This document shows positions 1-13,280 of a stretch of DNA of 64,000 nucleotides, piece after piece. Source of the DNA: Chiridota heheva (lineage: Eukaryota > Echinodermata > Holothuroidea > Apodida > Chiridotidae). Each line of letters begins with the position of its first letter. The stretch's first letter is position 1. A program made the translations under genes and the position numbers. The DNA is taken from positions 825,001 through 889,000 of the forward strand of contig JAIGNY010000466.1 of the NCBI GenBank assembly GCA_020152595.1, written 5' to 3'. Below the pieces are notes generated by a model, which saw nothing but the letters and a program-made list of their open reading frames with translations, was not told the DNA's origin and did not search any database.

Positions 1-314
1 AATACCCATGGATTATATTATGGTACAGGAACTTGTGCAAAAATGGCTCTATTATTTGAAAATATTAAAGAAATAGGGCAGGTCCCTGCATCCCCTTAAA
101 ATGTCAAAAAATTTACACAGATTGTGTTAACCTTATATTATTTCAATTACTTTTCAAAACATTATCCCAGAAGTGGGCTAAATTTGAACACTTTGTCTTG
201 GGAGGGGTTCTAGGACCAATTAGTGCCATGGGTCCGCCCCTTAGTGCCCCTTCAAAGTTGTACCCCCCCTCCCCCCAAACCCACACACACTTTTTAAAAT
301 CTTTCTACCCCTCT

Positions 315-480
315 GATCTTATATGAAAGGGGACTTCAAAAGAAACAAAATGTTGAAGAAAGCGTTCAAAAATCTTAATCCATTAAGGAGATTTTCAAGT
401 TTAAATCTGTTTTATCTGTGTAGAAATGTCTGGTGTAGTAAGTCTACTGTGGAAAGATTGTGTCTTCATCCTCACATTCT
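315..480 (+). mobile_element. MITE family B, fragment
   Basis: This stretch shares TCTTATATGAAAG, GGACTTCAAAAGAAACAAAA and AAATCTTAATCCATTAAGGAG with the left arm of family B elements; its GTGTAGAAATG and CTGGTGTAGTAA motifs match the copy at 43294. The terminal TTAAAGG end is absent, so it is a broken copy. Confidence 0.7.
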
Positions 481-810
481 TTACAGTTGTAAAACTCCCC
501 CTCTCCCCCCTTCCTTTCAATGTTGAATTTGATCTTTCTTAACATCATTTCTCAAAACAAACAGTAACAACGGCCAACATTGAATGGGGGGGGAGGACAA
601 TTAATATAGTGAGGAAGGGAGGGGACACTAACGGCGTCATTACAATTACAAAAAATATTCCTAAAATTCTAAAATATTAATTACAATTGAAAGAGTAGGG
701 ATTGAAGAGGCAATGGAAAAATTTCCAGCATTTTTTTCTGATTTCCAAATGTGGAGTAATTTACAATAGAAATGTAAATTAATGAAAAACATCACATATT
801 TTCACTTAAT

Positions 811-1133
811 GTTCTTGTCAATTGCATGACTCACCCCTACACTTCTAGACAAGGTGAGTCATTGCACCAAAGTGAGTGGACAAAACATGTACATTGACGT
901 ACCCTTTAGTCACTTAGGTGACTGACATTTTTTGTGAAATGACTTGCCCCAAATCAATCACCTCTGTACAAAGTCAATGGGTCTTCAATCAATTGACCCA
1001 CCCCAGCCAGAGTCACTCTGGTGACTGAAAATTTGGGACAATGACGCACATATGAGTCACTATTTCATGTCAGTGATTAACCTTGACTGACATTGGCAAG
1101 GAGTAAGTGGAAATCATGCAACTGACAAGTGCA
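811..1133 (-). mobile_element. MITE family A, copy 1
   Basis: A ~323-bp non-autonomous element with inverted ends (TTGTCAATTGCATGACTC at left, ACTGACAAGTGCA at right). Internal motifs such as ACATGTACATTGACG, TAGTCACTTAGGTGACTGAC and CCTCTGTACAAAGTCAATGG appear reverse-complemented in the copies at 20743, 33418 and 37988. It has no coding capacity. The superfamily is not assigned. Confidence 0.85.
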
Positions 1134-1455
1134 TAAGTGTTTCAATAAGTTTTATCCAAGCAGGGATACTATAACGGTGTTCCCTGGTCCAAGATTGTAG
1201 ATGTAATGCATGTACATTGACTGTTAAAGGATGGCTTTGTTCTTTGTTGATTTTTATCGCCATTGCAATGTTCTGATTTCACCCTGTCATTCAAAATTTC
1301 AATAAGCCTGGGATAATGTAAGTTAAGAATCTTTAAAGTATAATTTAAAAAAATGATGATTCTGTCTTTATCTTTCTGTAAGATTAAATTATCTCAAACA
1401 GTACAGCATGAAGAACCTGCAATAAAATAACTGATTAAAAAGATTAAGTCTAGCC

Positions 1456-2160
1456 TTAAAGGATTAATTTAGGGGTCATGCAAGTCTATCTTATATGACT
1501 AGAGGACTTTAAAAGAAACAAAATAGTAAAGAAAGCATTTGAAAATCTTATTCTGTTATTAAAAGATATTCAAGTTTAAAGTTTGGTATTATTTGTATAG
1601 AAATGACTAAAATCAGACTGATTCTATCACTCCCCAAAGTCTTTGTATTCTATCATATTTTGTCCTGCAATTTTGTGGCTTATAAACCATGGGAAATGTC
1701 AAAAGAGTAGTAAAACTGACTATAGGAGGGGTATTTATGATATTTTCTGAAGAAAATTTGAAGAAGAAAAATTTAAACAGTGAAAAATTTAACTATCTCT
1801 AAAATACATAAAGACTTTGAGGAATCTGAGGCTGTGACATCACAACTAGTCTGATTTCAGTTGTTTCTACAGAAATGATACCAAACTTCAAAAGAAGTTT
1901 TCTGAAGAAAATTTAGGGGAAAATAATTTAAATAGTGACAAATTTAAATAAACTTTCTTTAAAATACATAAAGACTTTGAAAAATCTGAGGCTGTGACAT
2001 CCATCATGTTGTTTCAGTTTTTTCTACAGAAATGATACCAACCTTAAACTTGAATTATTCCTAATGGAATAAGATTTTGAATGTTTTCTTCATCCATCAT
2101 GTTGTTTCTTTTGAAGTCCTCAAGTTGATAGAGAAGACCTTGACTGAATTAATCCTTTAA
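1456..2160 (+). mobile_element. MITE family B, full copy with long inverted repeats
   Basis: A 705-bp element bounded by TTAAAGGATTAATT at left and AATTAATCCTTTAA at right. The terminal inverted repeats extend over roughly 150 bp (imperfect), including the motif GGACTTYAAAAGAAACAA and a TTCAAGTTTAA block. The interior contains two direct copies of ACATAAAGACTTTGARRAAT (1807-1826 and 1966-1985). No coding frame. It is a foldback-like MITE with TTAA or TA at the ends. Confidence 0.85.
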
Positions 2161-3401
2161 GATTACAAAAGATAAAATGTATGATAAACTCAACAATATA
2201 CTCAATTTTAGATAGGGTGTGTATTAAAGAATGTCTAAAGAACATCTGCAAAATTATTATATTTTTATTTTAAAAAATAATTTTTGATTTATTAGCATTT
2301 TTAATCGTCTATTGTCATATTGTCTTAATTTAATTCAAGCAGTCATAATTTATTTGTTTAGTTTGTGATGATGTCAAACAGTTCAAACCTCAGACTAATA
2401 TTTCTTTTCTTTAAAACCATCTTTGAAATCAGACCACATTTATTTTATCTATTTGAAGAAATCAACTCAATTGATTTGAAGTTACTCTTAAGATCCCCTA
2501 TCTGTTGATAAGAATATAAAACTGCCAAAACTAAACATAAAGATCCTTAAATAGTGACTGCATGACGAAAATTTTATACGGTATACCTCCCCAATTGATT
2601 TTCTGCCCCATTGTAAAGTCCTTCCATTCAGGTTGCTTGTAGGTTTCACCCCAGACCAAACACCCCTATTGTCCACAAATGAATAAGTACACACACTTAC
2701 CCCCAGTGGAGTAGATTAACAATCTAAACTCTGATAAATAGCACTTTACTAAGAACTTGCACCAAAGAAAAACACCGCTCCTACCTAAGCTGTGGAAACA
2801 TGTGGATAGAGTTGCAGTCTGTGACCTTAGTCATTTGTTTGTACTTGGTGCTGTTTTTTGAACTTCTCTGGGAGTCCAGGATGTTCTGAGGCATTCAACT
2901 CCATTTATACACACATATATTTACACTGACACACGTGTGTGGTGTGCATGCAGAGAGAAACAAGTAGATAAAAGATATTGAGAGATGATTTAGTTTTGAG
3001 CGATGCAAAGATATCCGCGGCAGATGAGAGGACACTATTTTAATGGGAAATAATTTAATATATGCTCTTTGCGTGAAGGACAATTTTTTTGTAATTTCTT
3101 TGTAATAAGAAAAGAATGTGATTCATTGCAAAAAGGATAAAGCAGACATTTGTGCCTTAAAACTTTTGATGAGTGGAATCAAACAATTGAATGTGAAAAT
3201 TACTTTTATATGTAATAAAGAAATAAGTTCATCAAGTTTGACTTTGAGTGTTTTACAGTATCAAAAGTGGAACATAAAATTACTAAAGGAAGAAAATTAT
3301 GAAATAATAGCCATCAGTTGTGAAAGAGTGTTTTTAGTTTCGTCGTTTGCTTGATATTTCTTTGTGTTTGTTCATGACTTGATGTTTGCTTTTGATTAAA
3401 G
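2161..3401. other. AT-rich non-coding stretch
   Basis: Nothing recognisable apart from short CA/TG tracts near 2915-2950. Short open frames have no splice sites or family resemblance. Confidence 0.6.
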
Positions 3402-3470
3402 CTCCTTGTTACAATGCCAGTGGAAGTAGAAATAGATCTCAATGACACTTGCATAGATGACTCTACCATG
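3402..3470 (+). CDS. Candidate small exon, possibly an alternative first exon
   Basis: A 69-nt open segment ends at ACCATG|GTAAGT, a perfect donor, in phase 0. From the ATG at 3414 it encodes MPVEVEIDLNDTCIDDSTM, an acidic peptide. An in-frame stop TGA lies at 3393, so it is either a first exon with 5' UTR or an internal exon starting after ATTAAAG at 3401. Joined directly to the exon at 38947 the frame is kept, whereas joining to 33172 is not in phase. No family match is recalled. Small size makes chance possible. Confidence 0.35.
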
Positions 3471-6400
3471 GTAAGTCACTCATTTTCCGAGTCCATTTTA
3501 CAGGAAAAGGCCCTAAAATCCTGCCAAAAGCAAAGTCTTTCAAGTGGTGTATGACTTGCATTAATTACCTTGGTTTTTATCAAAGCTCAACCAAATTTGT
3601 GGCTAATTACATTTTCATTTAAATACATAATAAAAACTGCTCATTTTGCATATTGCTTAAACTACTACAATTTCATTTTAGCACCAACTGCTTCATGTTT
3701 CATAATGGCTCGTACTTGCAGGTTGAACTTTTTTTTGTGATATTAACAACCTGTGCTCACGAGACCAGATCACATTAAAGAATAATTCATTAGCGCTAAT
3801 CAGCTAAGAACAATGATCTCACCAGTGACAGCCATAGGGGGTCAAATTGTGATCATCTTTGTTGTTTATTTCTTGATTTTCAAAAACAAAATTGCCTTTA
3901 GAAGTGGGCTAAATTTGTGAGGGGGTCTAGAAAAGTGAGGGGGTCTAGGACCTCCTCACCTTTTGAATGCTGGCTATATGACACTGGTCTTCACATTTTG
4001 GCCGAGTGGTCCTTTGATGGATAAGTTTTTTGAAGATTTGACAAATACATACTATGTAATTTTAAGTATATATCAAATTATTACACAGTTGATGTGAACT
4101 TTGAAGAGATTATAGCATCATGTGCAAGAAATGTATTTTTAGACTTCTAGGAACCCACTCCTCCTCTCCCCTTTCTTATTCCCCAACAACAACAACCTTA
4201 CATTGGCCAGTGTTTCTTAACTCTCAAAAACATGCATCAGAGAAACAGACAAATCCATTTTCGTTATGTTCAAGTATTGTTTAGTACATTTGTATCCTGC
4301 ATTGCCTCATGCACTTACCCCGTTCATTCTTGTGTGTTTTAGGATAAGTAAATATATTTTTAGCAGTTATTGGTACAAAATATTTTCAATAATGTAATAA
4401 AGATATTTGATTGATTTTCCTTCTTGGCGCCGCTCTCATTATGTCAGACATGTCAATGATTCAAGGTCTGAGCTATTAATTAACAAAATGGTTCCTTTAT
4501 GTCATTTTTGCAGTTTTATTAATTTGGATATTTGCTTTACACAGTTAGTCATCTAAGTGAGTCATGTTTGCTAAGATTTTGGGTTATATTTTGGTTTTTC
4601 ATGACTAATACTAGCTGCTATGTTATATCAGTTTGTGAAACAATGACCAACAGTCCAAAGGTATTCTCGATAGATTCACATTTTGATACACCAAAGTATT
4701 TGGAACCAAATGTAGCCTGATGGAATGCAATTTTGTCGATAACATGTCCAGAGCAGTAAATTTATTCATAACATGTTTAGATGGGCGGTGGAGCATTTAA
4801 AATATTGGGGTGGGGCGGGGGCTAATGAGATCATGTGATAACAATATTGGAGGAAGGGGGCTAATTAGGTCGGGGGTAAGGTGTTAATATATGTTTACTT
4901 AGTATTATTGGGGGACTGAAGCCCAGCCCCTCGGCTCCGCTACCCCTGCTATAGCAGGTATAGACGACTGTTATAGATTTTAGTTGGAAGGGGCAAAACA
5001 TCATTGGGAGGGGAAAATATGAACATCTTTTTAAGTGACGTTGGCAGCACAGCGGTGTTTGCTTTTTAATTTATAGAACGATACCTTTCCTTTAATGTTT
5101 CTTAGCATTATATAGTGTGCAACACGTATTACCTACAAATTTGATAGAGTGTTTAACATAAGGGTGGTCGTTGTTTGATTGACCCTTTAATTTTGGTTCA
5201 GCGTCTTATCATTTGAATAATGCCTGTGATACTAAGAGAAAATGAAGACAGACGTCTTGTGTAAATTAGAAGAAGGATTTAGTTGTTATATTTAGCATCT
5301 CAGCTTGATTTCTTGTTTTGTAGTCATTGTTTTCTTTTTATTTGTGGTCATTTGAAAGATGTTTATTATGTTATGTCAATGGTAGCAAATGGTGTTAAAG
5401 GAGTGAAATCTTGATATTTCATGACTTGCAAGTCACATAGACTGGACTGAAGTTTTTTATTCTCCGCCTGCATGTTCTTATATTTAACAATTTCAGATTG
5501 CATTTAATTCAAAATACCAACCATAATTTGCTTTTAAATTAGTAATTGCATTTTATTTTTTCAAATTGACACAAAGCTACCTACAAAACTGCATTTGCCT
5601 ACGCTATATATATGTTCACATTTTCTAACAGCAAAAGTTTCAGAACCATCTCACTTATCATTTTCCTCAAAACTGCTGACATTTTCTGAAAATTTCTTTG
5701 TAACTTAAAAAAGGGCAATCATTACAATGAAATCAAATTAAACCTGAACAAACAGCTTCACCTGCGTCCATTGCATAAGCAACCTATCACCTTTTTGTAT
5801 TCCTTTAACACCATTCAAGAAAAACCTATCTCCAAATTGTTAATCAAATTCTCACTCACGATCCTCATTTTAAAAATCAATAAGGGCCCTTCAATTAATT
5901 AGCATATTTTTTCAAGGCAAAGACATAGTTTTTGAAGGTAGATAAACTGGTGCATGTAGTGTCCATACCTATATTCTTTGTTTATGCCATTTTGAAGGTG
6001 TGTTTTAAGAATGACTCAGTGCCTCAGTTGTTTGTAATTTGTCTGTGCATAAAATTAATGAGTGGGTTGATTTATACAAATTTAGATTTCTCAAAGTAAA
6101 GATGAGCTTTTTACCTGTTGAGTTGACCCAGTAATCCGGCCACTAGTACCATACCCAGGTAAGTCAACCTGTCAGCGAAGTGTTAATGAATAAGATGGCG
6201 GCTGTTTAAATATGAGAATTAAGATGAGGTGAGTTACCTGAAGGGACAGGAGTTGTAAGGTGGTTAAATTCAAGGTGTTGCCTGAATATATTTATAGGTC
6301 AGCTATCGTGTTAACGTGAAGGTAAGAAATATATTATAGTCCAATATTTTCGGCAGATCATATTTACACGAATACGGACTAGCCAATCAAATAATGCGGA

Positions 6401-9400
6401 AGTGACGTCAATGGAGATTTACCGGTGCTATGTCAAGCAATTTTCTTGTGATGAAATTCCCTCTTTAAAAGTCCATTGAACTGCACTAGAGAGTGCGGAA
6501 CTAAATATAATATTCAATTAAAGAGGTTGTTTTTTTAAGCTTCAGATTGGTATTATTTTTAGAAAGTTTGCAAAATCAGTGATGAAAGCTTTTTAAACAT
6601 ACAGCCTATAGTGTTGGCCATATCTGATGCCCTTGTTACTATTAGGTTTAGAGATGTACACACACCATTCAGTTTCCAGGCATCACATTTTTGAGGTGTT
6701 GATTTCAAATAATATAAAAAAGCCACAAGAAGTGCTGATCAAAAAATATGAGATATAATGAGGGCAAAATCAATTCATTCATTGTGTCATTTCATTTGTC
6801 TCACTATAAAACTATATCCTTTTGATTTTGCACTTGACCTGAGTATTTATATACAGCCTTTTTTGTGTCAAACATGCAAAACTTTGTCAATAATTGAAGC
6901 AGAAGTAATATTCAATCAATAGCCAGGTGTATGGAGGTTTTCACTCTGGTCTGTTTTTTTTATAGTTTTATTAGCTTAGATAAAACCTTGCTAAACTTAT
7001 CTTGGGCAAAAATATCAATTTGTTGTTCTAGTTATACTGCTTCAAGAATACTTGCCATCTCCTATTTGAATTATCCAAATTTAAAACCTATTCTTTGCCA
7101 AGTTGAGCGTTATGTTGATTCCATAGTTATTATAATCATAATTACAAAAGGATCTATGAATAAAAGGGTTTTCCATAGAGACCATCAAAGCCTTCTTCTG
7201 GTGCAGTGCAATGAATTGTCTATTTATTTGATTTATTTATTTTTTCTATGCAGTATTTGTGTTTCCTTATTTTATGTGTATTATGAAGCTCTGTTCAATG
7301 AAAAACAAACACTCACAGTGTTTAGTCAATTTAAATTGATACAATATTCTGATCATTGAAAATACTGTTAAACTTTACAGTTTTTATATTGCAACTAGTT
7401 TTGCATTACTTTTAGATTTAGGTGGGATATACTGACAGAGTTGTTAGGAGCTGAAAACAATTGTGAGCAGGACGCTTCACTCTGTTTGTGCATATTTAAT
7501 TTCATTCTTTCTTAAAATGGTTTTTAGACAAAATAGTTTTTTTAGACGAAATCTTGTCTTCAGAAAATTGCTTGACCTTAACTAATAAATGTGATTGTCC
7601 TAGTGATATTATTTCCGCAGTGGTAATTTATTGGCTTGTCAGTGAATGTGTAAATATTTGGACCAATCAGAAACATTTGTTGCATTGTATTAACATGATA
7701 CCTGGCCTTTGACCCAAAATGAGTCTCGTCTTTTAAATGATACATCTTTTCCTGATAACTAACTCCTCTCCTGATAAGCATTTTATTGAGGTAAAAAAAG
7801 TAAGCACTTCCTCGTGATCTCTGATTTTACCTCCTTTTCTTTTATGTCTGTAAAAATTATGGGACACTCAAAACCTATTTACTCTCCAAACAACCCAAAG
7901 AATAACCTCAATTCAAGAGTACTTTGTTCAAGCTCTAGATGACTAATATACGGTCCTAAAGTGGAGGAATAAAAATTTATGGGAAAAAAAATAAAGTTGC
8001 TTATACATAAATGGAGAACTGTCTTTCCCATATGTCCCAGATCCCCAGGGCACTGCAGTGTGTACATACAATCCTCACATTCCTTATAAGATTTGAGAGT
8101 TTGCTCAGTCACGTTGAAAAAAGCGTCCTAATTAATAGTTGCCCCGAGGGAACCTCTCGAGTTGCAAGTTTTTTTGCCAGTTCGTATCGTGACGTTTTCA
8201 GAGCAGATCGCTGGTGACAGGCATGATTTATAGTTCATTCAGTTTATAGATATGGTTGTCACTAATTTTTCTACCAAGAATTCAATAATAAAACTACTAA
8301 CGGGCAATCTCTTTTGGTGAAATTGTGATAATTCCATTATGGTCTTAAAATTATTGGAAGATTCTTTAAATTAGATTGGAATTTCCATTGCAATTCATCA
8401 GCAGAATGTTCTTACTCGTATAGGAAATGTTTCACTGATGTTTTTGTGCAACACGTGTATGTCGTGGTTCATCTTTTGTTTTGTACGTTGTTTAATCATC
8501 AGAGCCCCTCCCTTCCATCAAGCCTAGCTTTACACATATTTACATTCAAATTTTCCGTCAATACAGATTCACTATGTTTGATTTCCTCCTTTGTCCCTAG
8601 TCTCTCAGCTCCAAGCTATTTAATTGAAAGCCTGTTTTTTGTGCCATTTTCAGCCTCTTTGGAATCATCTGAAGCATTTGTGAATGTGTTTGTTTTCAAG
8701 TTCAAGTGCCTCATCAAATAAGGAGACTCCTCTTTATAATAAACTAGATTCTGAGGTCAAGGTGAATTTCATAAAGACTGTTCAATAAATAGGGATTGTA
8801 CATCTGGTTAAATTTGTTTCCCTCCAGGCATGATATTGTACTTTCAGCATTTTGGGCTGTTTTTATTTTTTCACTTTTTTACAGGCCGATCTCATTGTCT
8901 GTTGTTGATGTAAGTCTTCACAATTATAAGTTTATTTTTATAAATTTTTAGTTACATGAAGAGTAATATTTACAAATGTACAAAGTAAAATGCATTGAGT
9001 AAAGGAATAAGTTGATATTATCCCCAAATAGTAGAAAATAACATTTACAGTTGAATTTCACATGAAGATGTACAGACGTCACATTTTTGCCAATGTATTT
9101 TGATGTCTTAGATGACTTTTGTCTGAGTTAGATGATTGACAGCTTTTTCAACCAATCACCGCATGAATTTGCCTAGCAACAAAATCTGCGTAACTAAGTG
9201 GGGCAAACATCCTACGCAGTACTGGTACAGAACAACTAGCTAGCGGCGTGCTTATTTTAGTCAATGCAATTTACTGTACAAAACAAATTTCTGCACACAG
9301 AATGAGTGACGTCAAAATGGTGAACAAAAATTGTGCTTATGGGCCTGCTTGTAAATCTGATTGCTGTTACCCAGAACAACTTGGCAATCTGGATTTTGTT

Positions 9401-10787
9401 TATCCCTTTTGCTAAAAACTCTTAAATATCCGGAGAAGTACTATAAATGAATCAAAGCTTGTGGCAAGCCTTGCGAACATCTAAATGTCAATGCGCGATT
9501 GCGGATTTGAGATTTTTGCCCTCACCTAGTTACCACATTGCCTATGGTGGGTGTGGCTTATTTTGTCACTTGGTGACGTTAATTGTTCTTTAGCTTCAAA
9601 AAAATGATGTATATACAGGGTATTTATATCTATCACAGTGGGTCTTTGTCCCTATGGGGAATTAGATATTCAGGCCCCATGAAAACTATTTTATTCTTTA
9701 TTGCTCATGGGCCCCAAAATCTTTATTTTGTTCAAGGCTCATGTACATAGTGAGATTTAGAAGAAGAAAAATAAATTAACTTGTTATCTGACAAATTATG
9801 ATAGGTCGGAACTGATGCTCTGCATGGATTGCAATAGTAAGTGGAACCGGAAGGTTACCATGAGAACCCACAATGACGTCAGTATAAAAGAAACAACAAT
9901 TGCCTTTAGTTAGTATCGAGTTCAGTGTCCTCATTTGCACCATGACATGATACAATTTGTAACTCATAAAAAATGTACAAAATGGTTTTGTGATGAGAAA
10001 TTCATCTCATGTTCCAAAAGCACCCCTGCAGTGCATTGATACACCTTTCATGCCTCTCTTGTTAATACCAGTCACGGTAATCATTGGGGGTGTGTTATTT
10101 ATGTCTTCTGTTGTTGTAACATGGGAGATCCGCTTTCCTCAGAAATCAATATAAAATTGACTCCTGTTATAGGTGGGAGAATAGAAGAATAAATTTGTGG
10201 AAAGGAAAGTAAGCCAGGCGGTGCAGTTCAGAATCAAAAGTTCTGCAAACTTTGTCTTGTATGAAATTTGGGAGGCACGATACCAAGGGGTCACTGACCG
10301 TAGATTTAATGGCGAGAAAAAATGCTTTGAGTCACTTTAATTTAAAAAATTATATTTGATATTTTTGTTCCTTTACATCTTACGGTTCTGACAATTTTAT
10401 AGATATGCTCTCAATAACCCTTCGAGGCTTGACAATGAATAAACAAAATAATACAATTCACAAATAAAAAAACCTATCCCTTTTAACAAGAAATAATATA
10501 GTTCTACAAAGAGGAGAAAAAATGGCATCTTTAAATAATATCAAGATAGCTACTTTTTATTTTGACCTTTTTTTTCTTTCATTGTTACAGCAATATACTT
10601 TTGGCTCTGTAAAGTCAGAACCTGTACATTATAAACCTGATTTGTATTTATTCCATATCAGATTTTATTAAGATTTTTGTTAAGATTTTGTTGTACTCCG
10701 GCCTGGTATATATTTAGGTAATTGCCAACTCAATTTTGTGATTTATGTGATTAATCGGCTGGTTGTTGGCTTTCTGATGATCTTGGA
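3471..10787. other. AT-rich intron or intergenic stretch
   Basis: No convincing exon. AGAAGTGGGCTAAATTTG at 3900 also occurs near 169, a dispersed repeat remnant. The G-rich part ending CGGCTCCGCTACCCCTG (about 4790-4957) resembles one end of a hAT-type MITE. The frame at 6931-7359 is AT-driven and hydrophobic at random. Confidence 0.55.
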
Positions 10788-11299
10788 TATATCAGCTCCA
10801 TGGATGTGTCAGCTCCGTGGATGTGTCAGCTCCGTGGATGTGTCAGCTCCGTGGATGTGTCAGCTCCGTGGATGTGTCAGCTCCGTGGATATGTCAGCTC
10901 CATGGATATGTCAGCTCCATGGATATGTCAGCTCCATTGATATGTCAGCTCCATTGATATGTCAGCTCCATGGATATGTCAGCTCCATGAATATGTCAGC
11001 TCCATGGGTATGTCAGCTCCATGGATATGTCAGCTCCATGGATATGTCAGCTCCATGGATATGTCAGCTCCATGGATATGTCAGCTCCATGAATATGTCA
11101 GCTCCATGGGTATGTCAGCTCCATGGGTATGTCAGCTCCATGGATATGTCAGCTCCATGGATATGTCAGCTCCATGGATATGTCAGCTCCATGGATATGT
11201 CAGCTCCATGGATATGTCAGCTCCATGGATATGTCAGCTCCATGGATATGTCAGCTCCATGGATATGTCAGCTCCATGGATATGTCAGCTCCATGGATA
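10788..11299 (+). repeat. 17-bp minisatellite, ~30 units
   Basis: Unit TATGTCAGCTCCATGGA, with GTGTCAGCTCCGTGGAT variants in the first units. As 17 is not a multiple of 3 and the unit lacks stops in all + frames, every + frame is open across the array and reads a 17-residue cycle. This is not a gene. Confidence 0.96.
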
Positions 11300-13280
11300 C
11301 TAAACCCATATATTGTCAATATGAGCAGCTGCCTTAGTGAACCTCTAATTAAAAATAAAGAGAGCCATAAGTCGCACTACCGGTAAGTCTGTAATGAAAG
11401 TATTCAAGACATGTTAATACATTTGTTACCTGGGATTTCCTACAAGTGTCATCATCAGACGGAGCAGCTCAAAACAATGTCTAATTTGCTTTAAGGGAGG
11501 CGTAAATTGGAATTACCTCAAAGCTGGGCCACTGAGAAATGCAGGTCACCGACCTACATGTAGGATAACATTTGATTGTATTTTGCTTTCGATAACAAGT
11601 TTGACCCCTTTTCAATTGTAGGCAGTAACACACAACCTGTGCGTCACTTTCCCTAAAGTCAGATAAGAGCTGGTATTTTGGGTATTGATATATCCCCACA
11701 AAATGTTTTCGGAACTGCCATTGCTGACTGGGTATGTCTCAGAGTTGTCCAAAACAATGTCCATGTGTGATAACAAATCATTCTGCAGGGGACTTGGGTT
11801 TTCCACACCTGAAATGTATTAGAAGTATTGTGCACAGTGGGGGAAGGTCCATTTCAACTTTGTTTCTGTGGGGTATTTTGAAAGAAGATTTTTATCATGA
11901 AGGTTTGCAGATTGCAAAGAGAAATTGGCTACATGCTGTTAAACCTTGGGCATTTTACCAGTCAGATCAGAAAATTACACTCCTTGGTCAGATTAGGAAA
12001 AGCCAAGGAGTGGGCATTGTATTATAATCACATTATGGATTTAATCAAAATGGGCAAGGTATTTTCAATGAGAAATTCTTTTAGAGGTATATTTGTTTAA
12101 TGCCTCATTAGTAGTCTATTTGTTTCAGTGAAATATTTATTGACCCAGCCTTGACAGGCCACTGCAGGTTCAGTATGTACCCTCATAGTGGTCAGAAAAT
12201 TTGTGCGAGGTGGGGGTTCACCCACCCCCTCCCCTCAAAAAAAAAAAAAAAGTGGTATAGCCCCCCAAATGAAGAGAGGCAGGCGGGGAAGGATTAATAT
12301 ATAGGAATGAAGTAAATGTTATAACTTTGATTAACCTCTAGACACACATATATAAAACAAGTGAGTTTGAATGACTTTCAGACACATTTGCCTGTTTTCA
12401 GAGCAATTCTGAAACAAAACGGGCAAGTATTGTTCTTGCAAGTTGTTGCGTATAAACAACCTGCTGATATGGGCTTTCCTTTATTATGAATTCTTCGGGA
12501 CAATAATGTAACAGAGGTCACAATTTTTTGATGCCTGTTTCATTTTAAAATGGATAAGAAGTATTCACTGTAGCAATGATTACGGTTGAGTTGCTCAATT
12601 ATATGAAATGTTAACCAGTACCATAATGTACAAGAATAGTGTGTCAGAATATTCTAAAGACTTTAAAATAATACACTCCCACATTTCGGCTGAGTACTTC
12701 TTTAATCCTTTCTTGCACTGACACCCATTCATCGCTGCCAAAACCTCAAAGAAAGCTTCCAGGCCTAAGAATTAAGGTAATGCAGCTTTTGGATGGCTAT
12801 CTCGAAGCACTGTCCCACAGAGTCACTTTAGCCATGAACTTACCGCTTTGAAGCAGATATCATTTCTAATTAATAACTTAAACCATTTTAGTGAGAATTG
12901 AAAATATCTACCAGTGTTTATTCCTGCGACCTTTCACAGTCTGTGAAACCGCAGCATCTATTGAATTAATGAAACGCATAAATTGGTATCATGCTGATCA
13001 TGTGACCCTCAGTAGTTATTTAGAGGCAGAGAACCAAGTGATGCAGAAAAGATTAAGTATATTTCAATTATTGATGCTGGTTGAAAAGTGTGTGTTGGGA
13101 GCAAACTAACAAAATAATGTTGTAAAAGTGCGGGAAGCAGAGACACAAAACAACATATGTTTTGAGTTGTAAATCAGATTACAAATGGTGTGCACTGTAA
13201 GAAATTACTTATATAACATGATAGCCTTCGTTACTCTATAGACTACATATCGTGCCTTTATTTTGTGATTGTTAGATCAG
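11300..13280. other. Non-coding stretch
   Basis: No gene seen. Several short overlapping frames on both strands near 11480-12100 lack splice context. A poly-A run lies at about 12238-12251. Confidence 0.5.

Noticed and set aside
4790-4957. Possible full hAT-type MITE ending CGGCTCCGCTACCCCTG
   Set aside because: The left end and an 8-bp duplication could not be found, so only a remnant is mentioned.
6931-7359. 142-codon + frame rich in hydrophobic residues
   Set aside because: AT-driven composition, no recalled family, no splice context.
10738-11386. Three overlapping open frames up to 199 codons
   Set aside because: They are the stop-free frames of the 17-bp minisatellite; no splice sites or family match.
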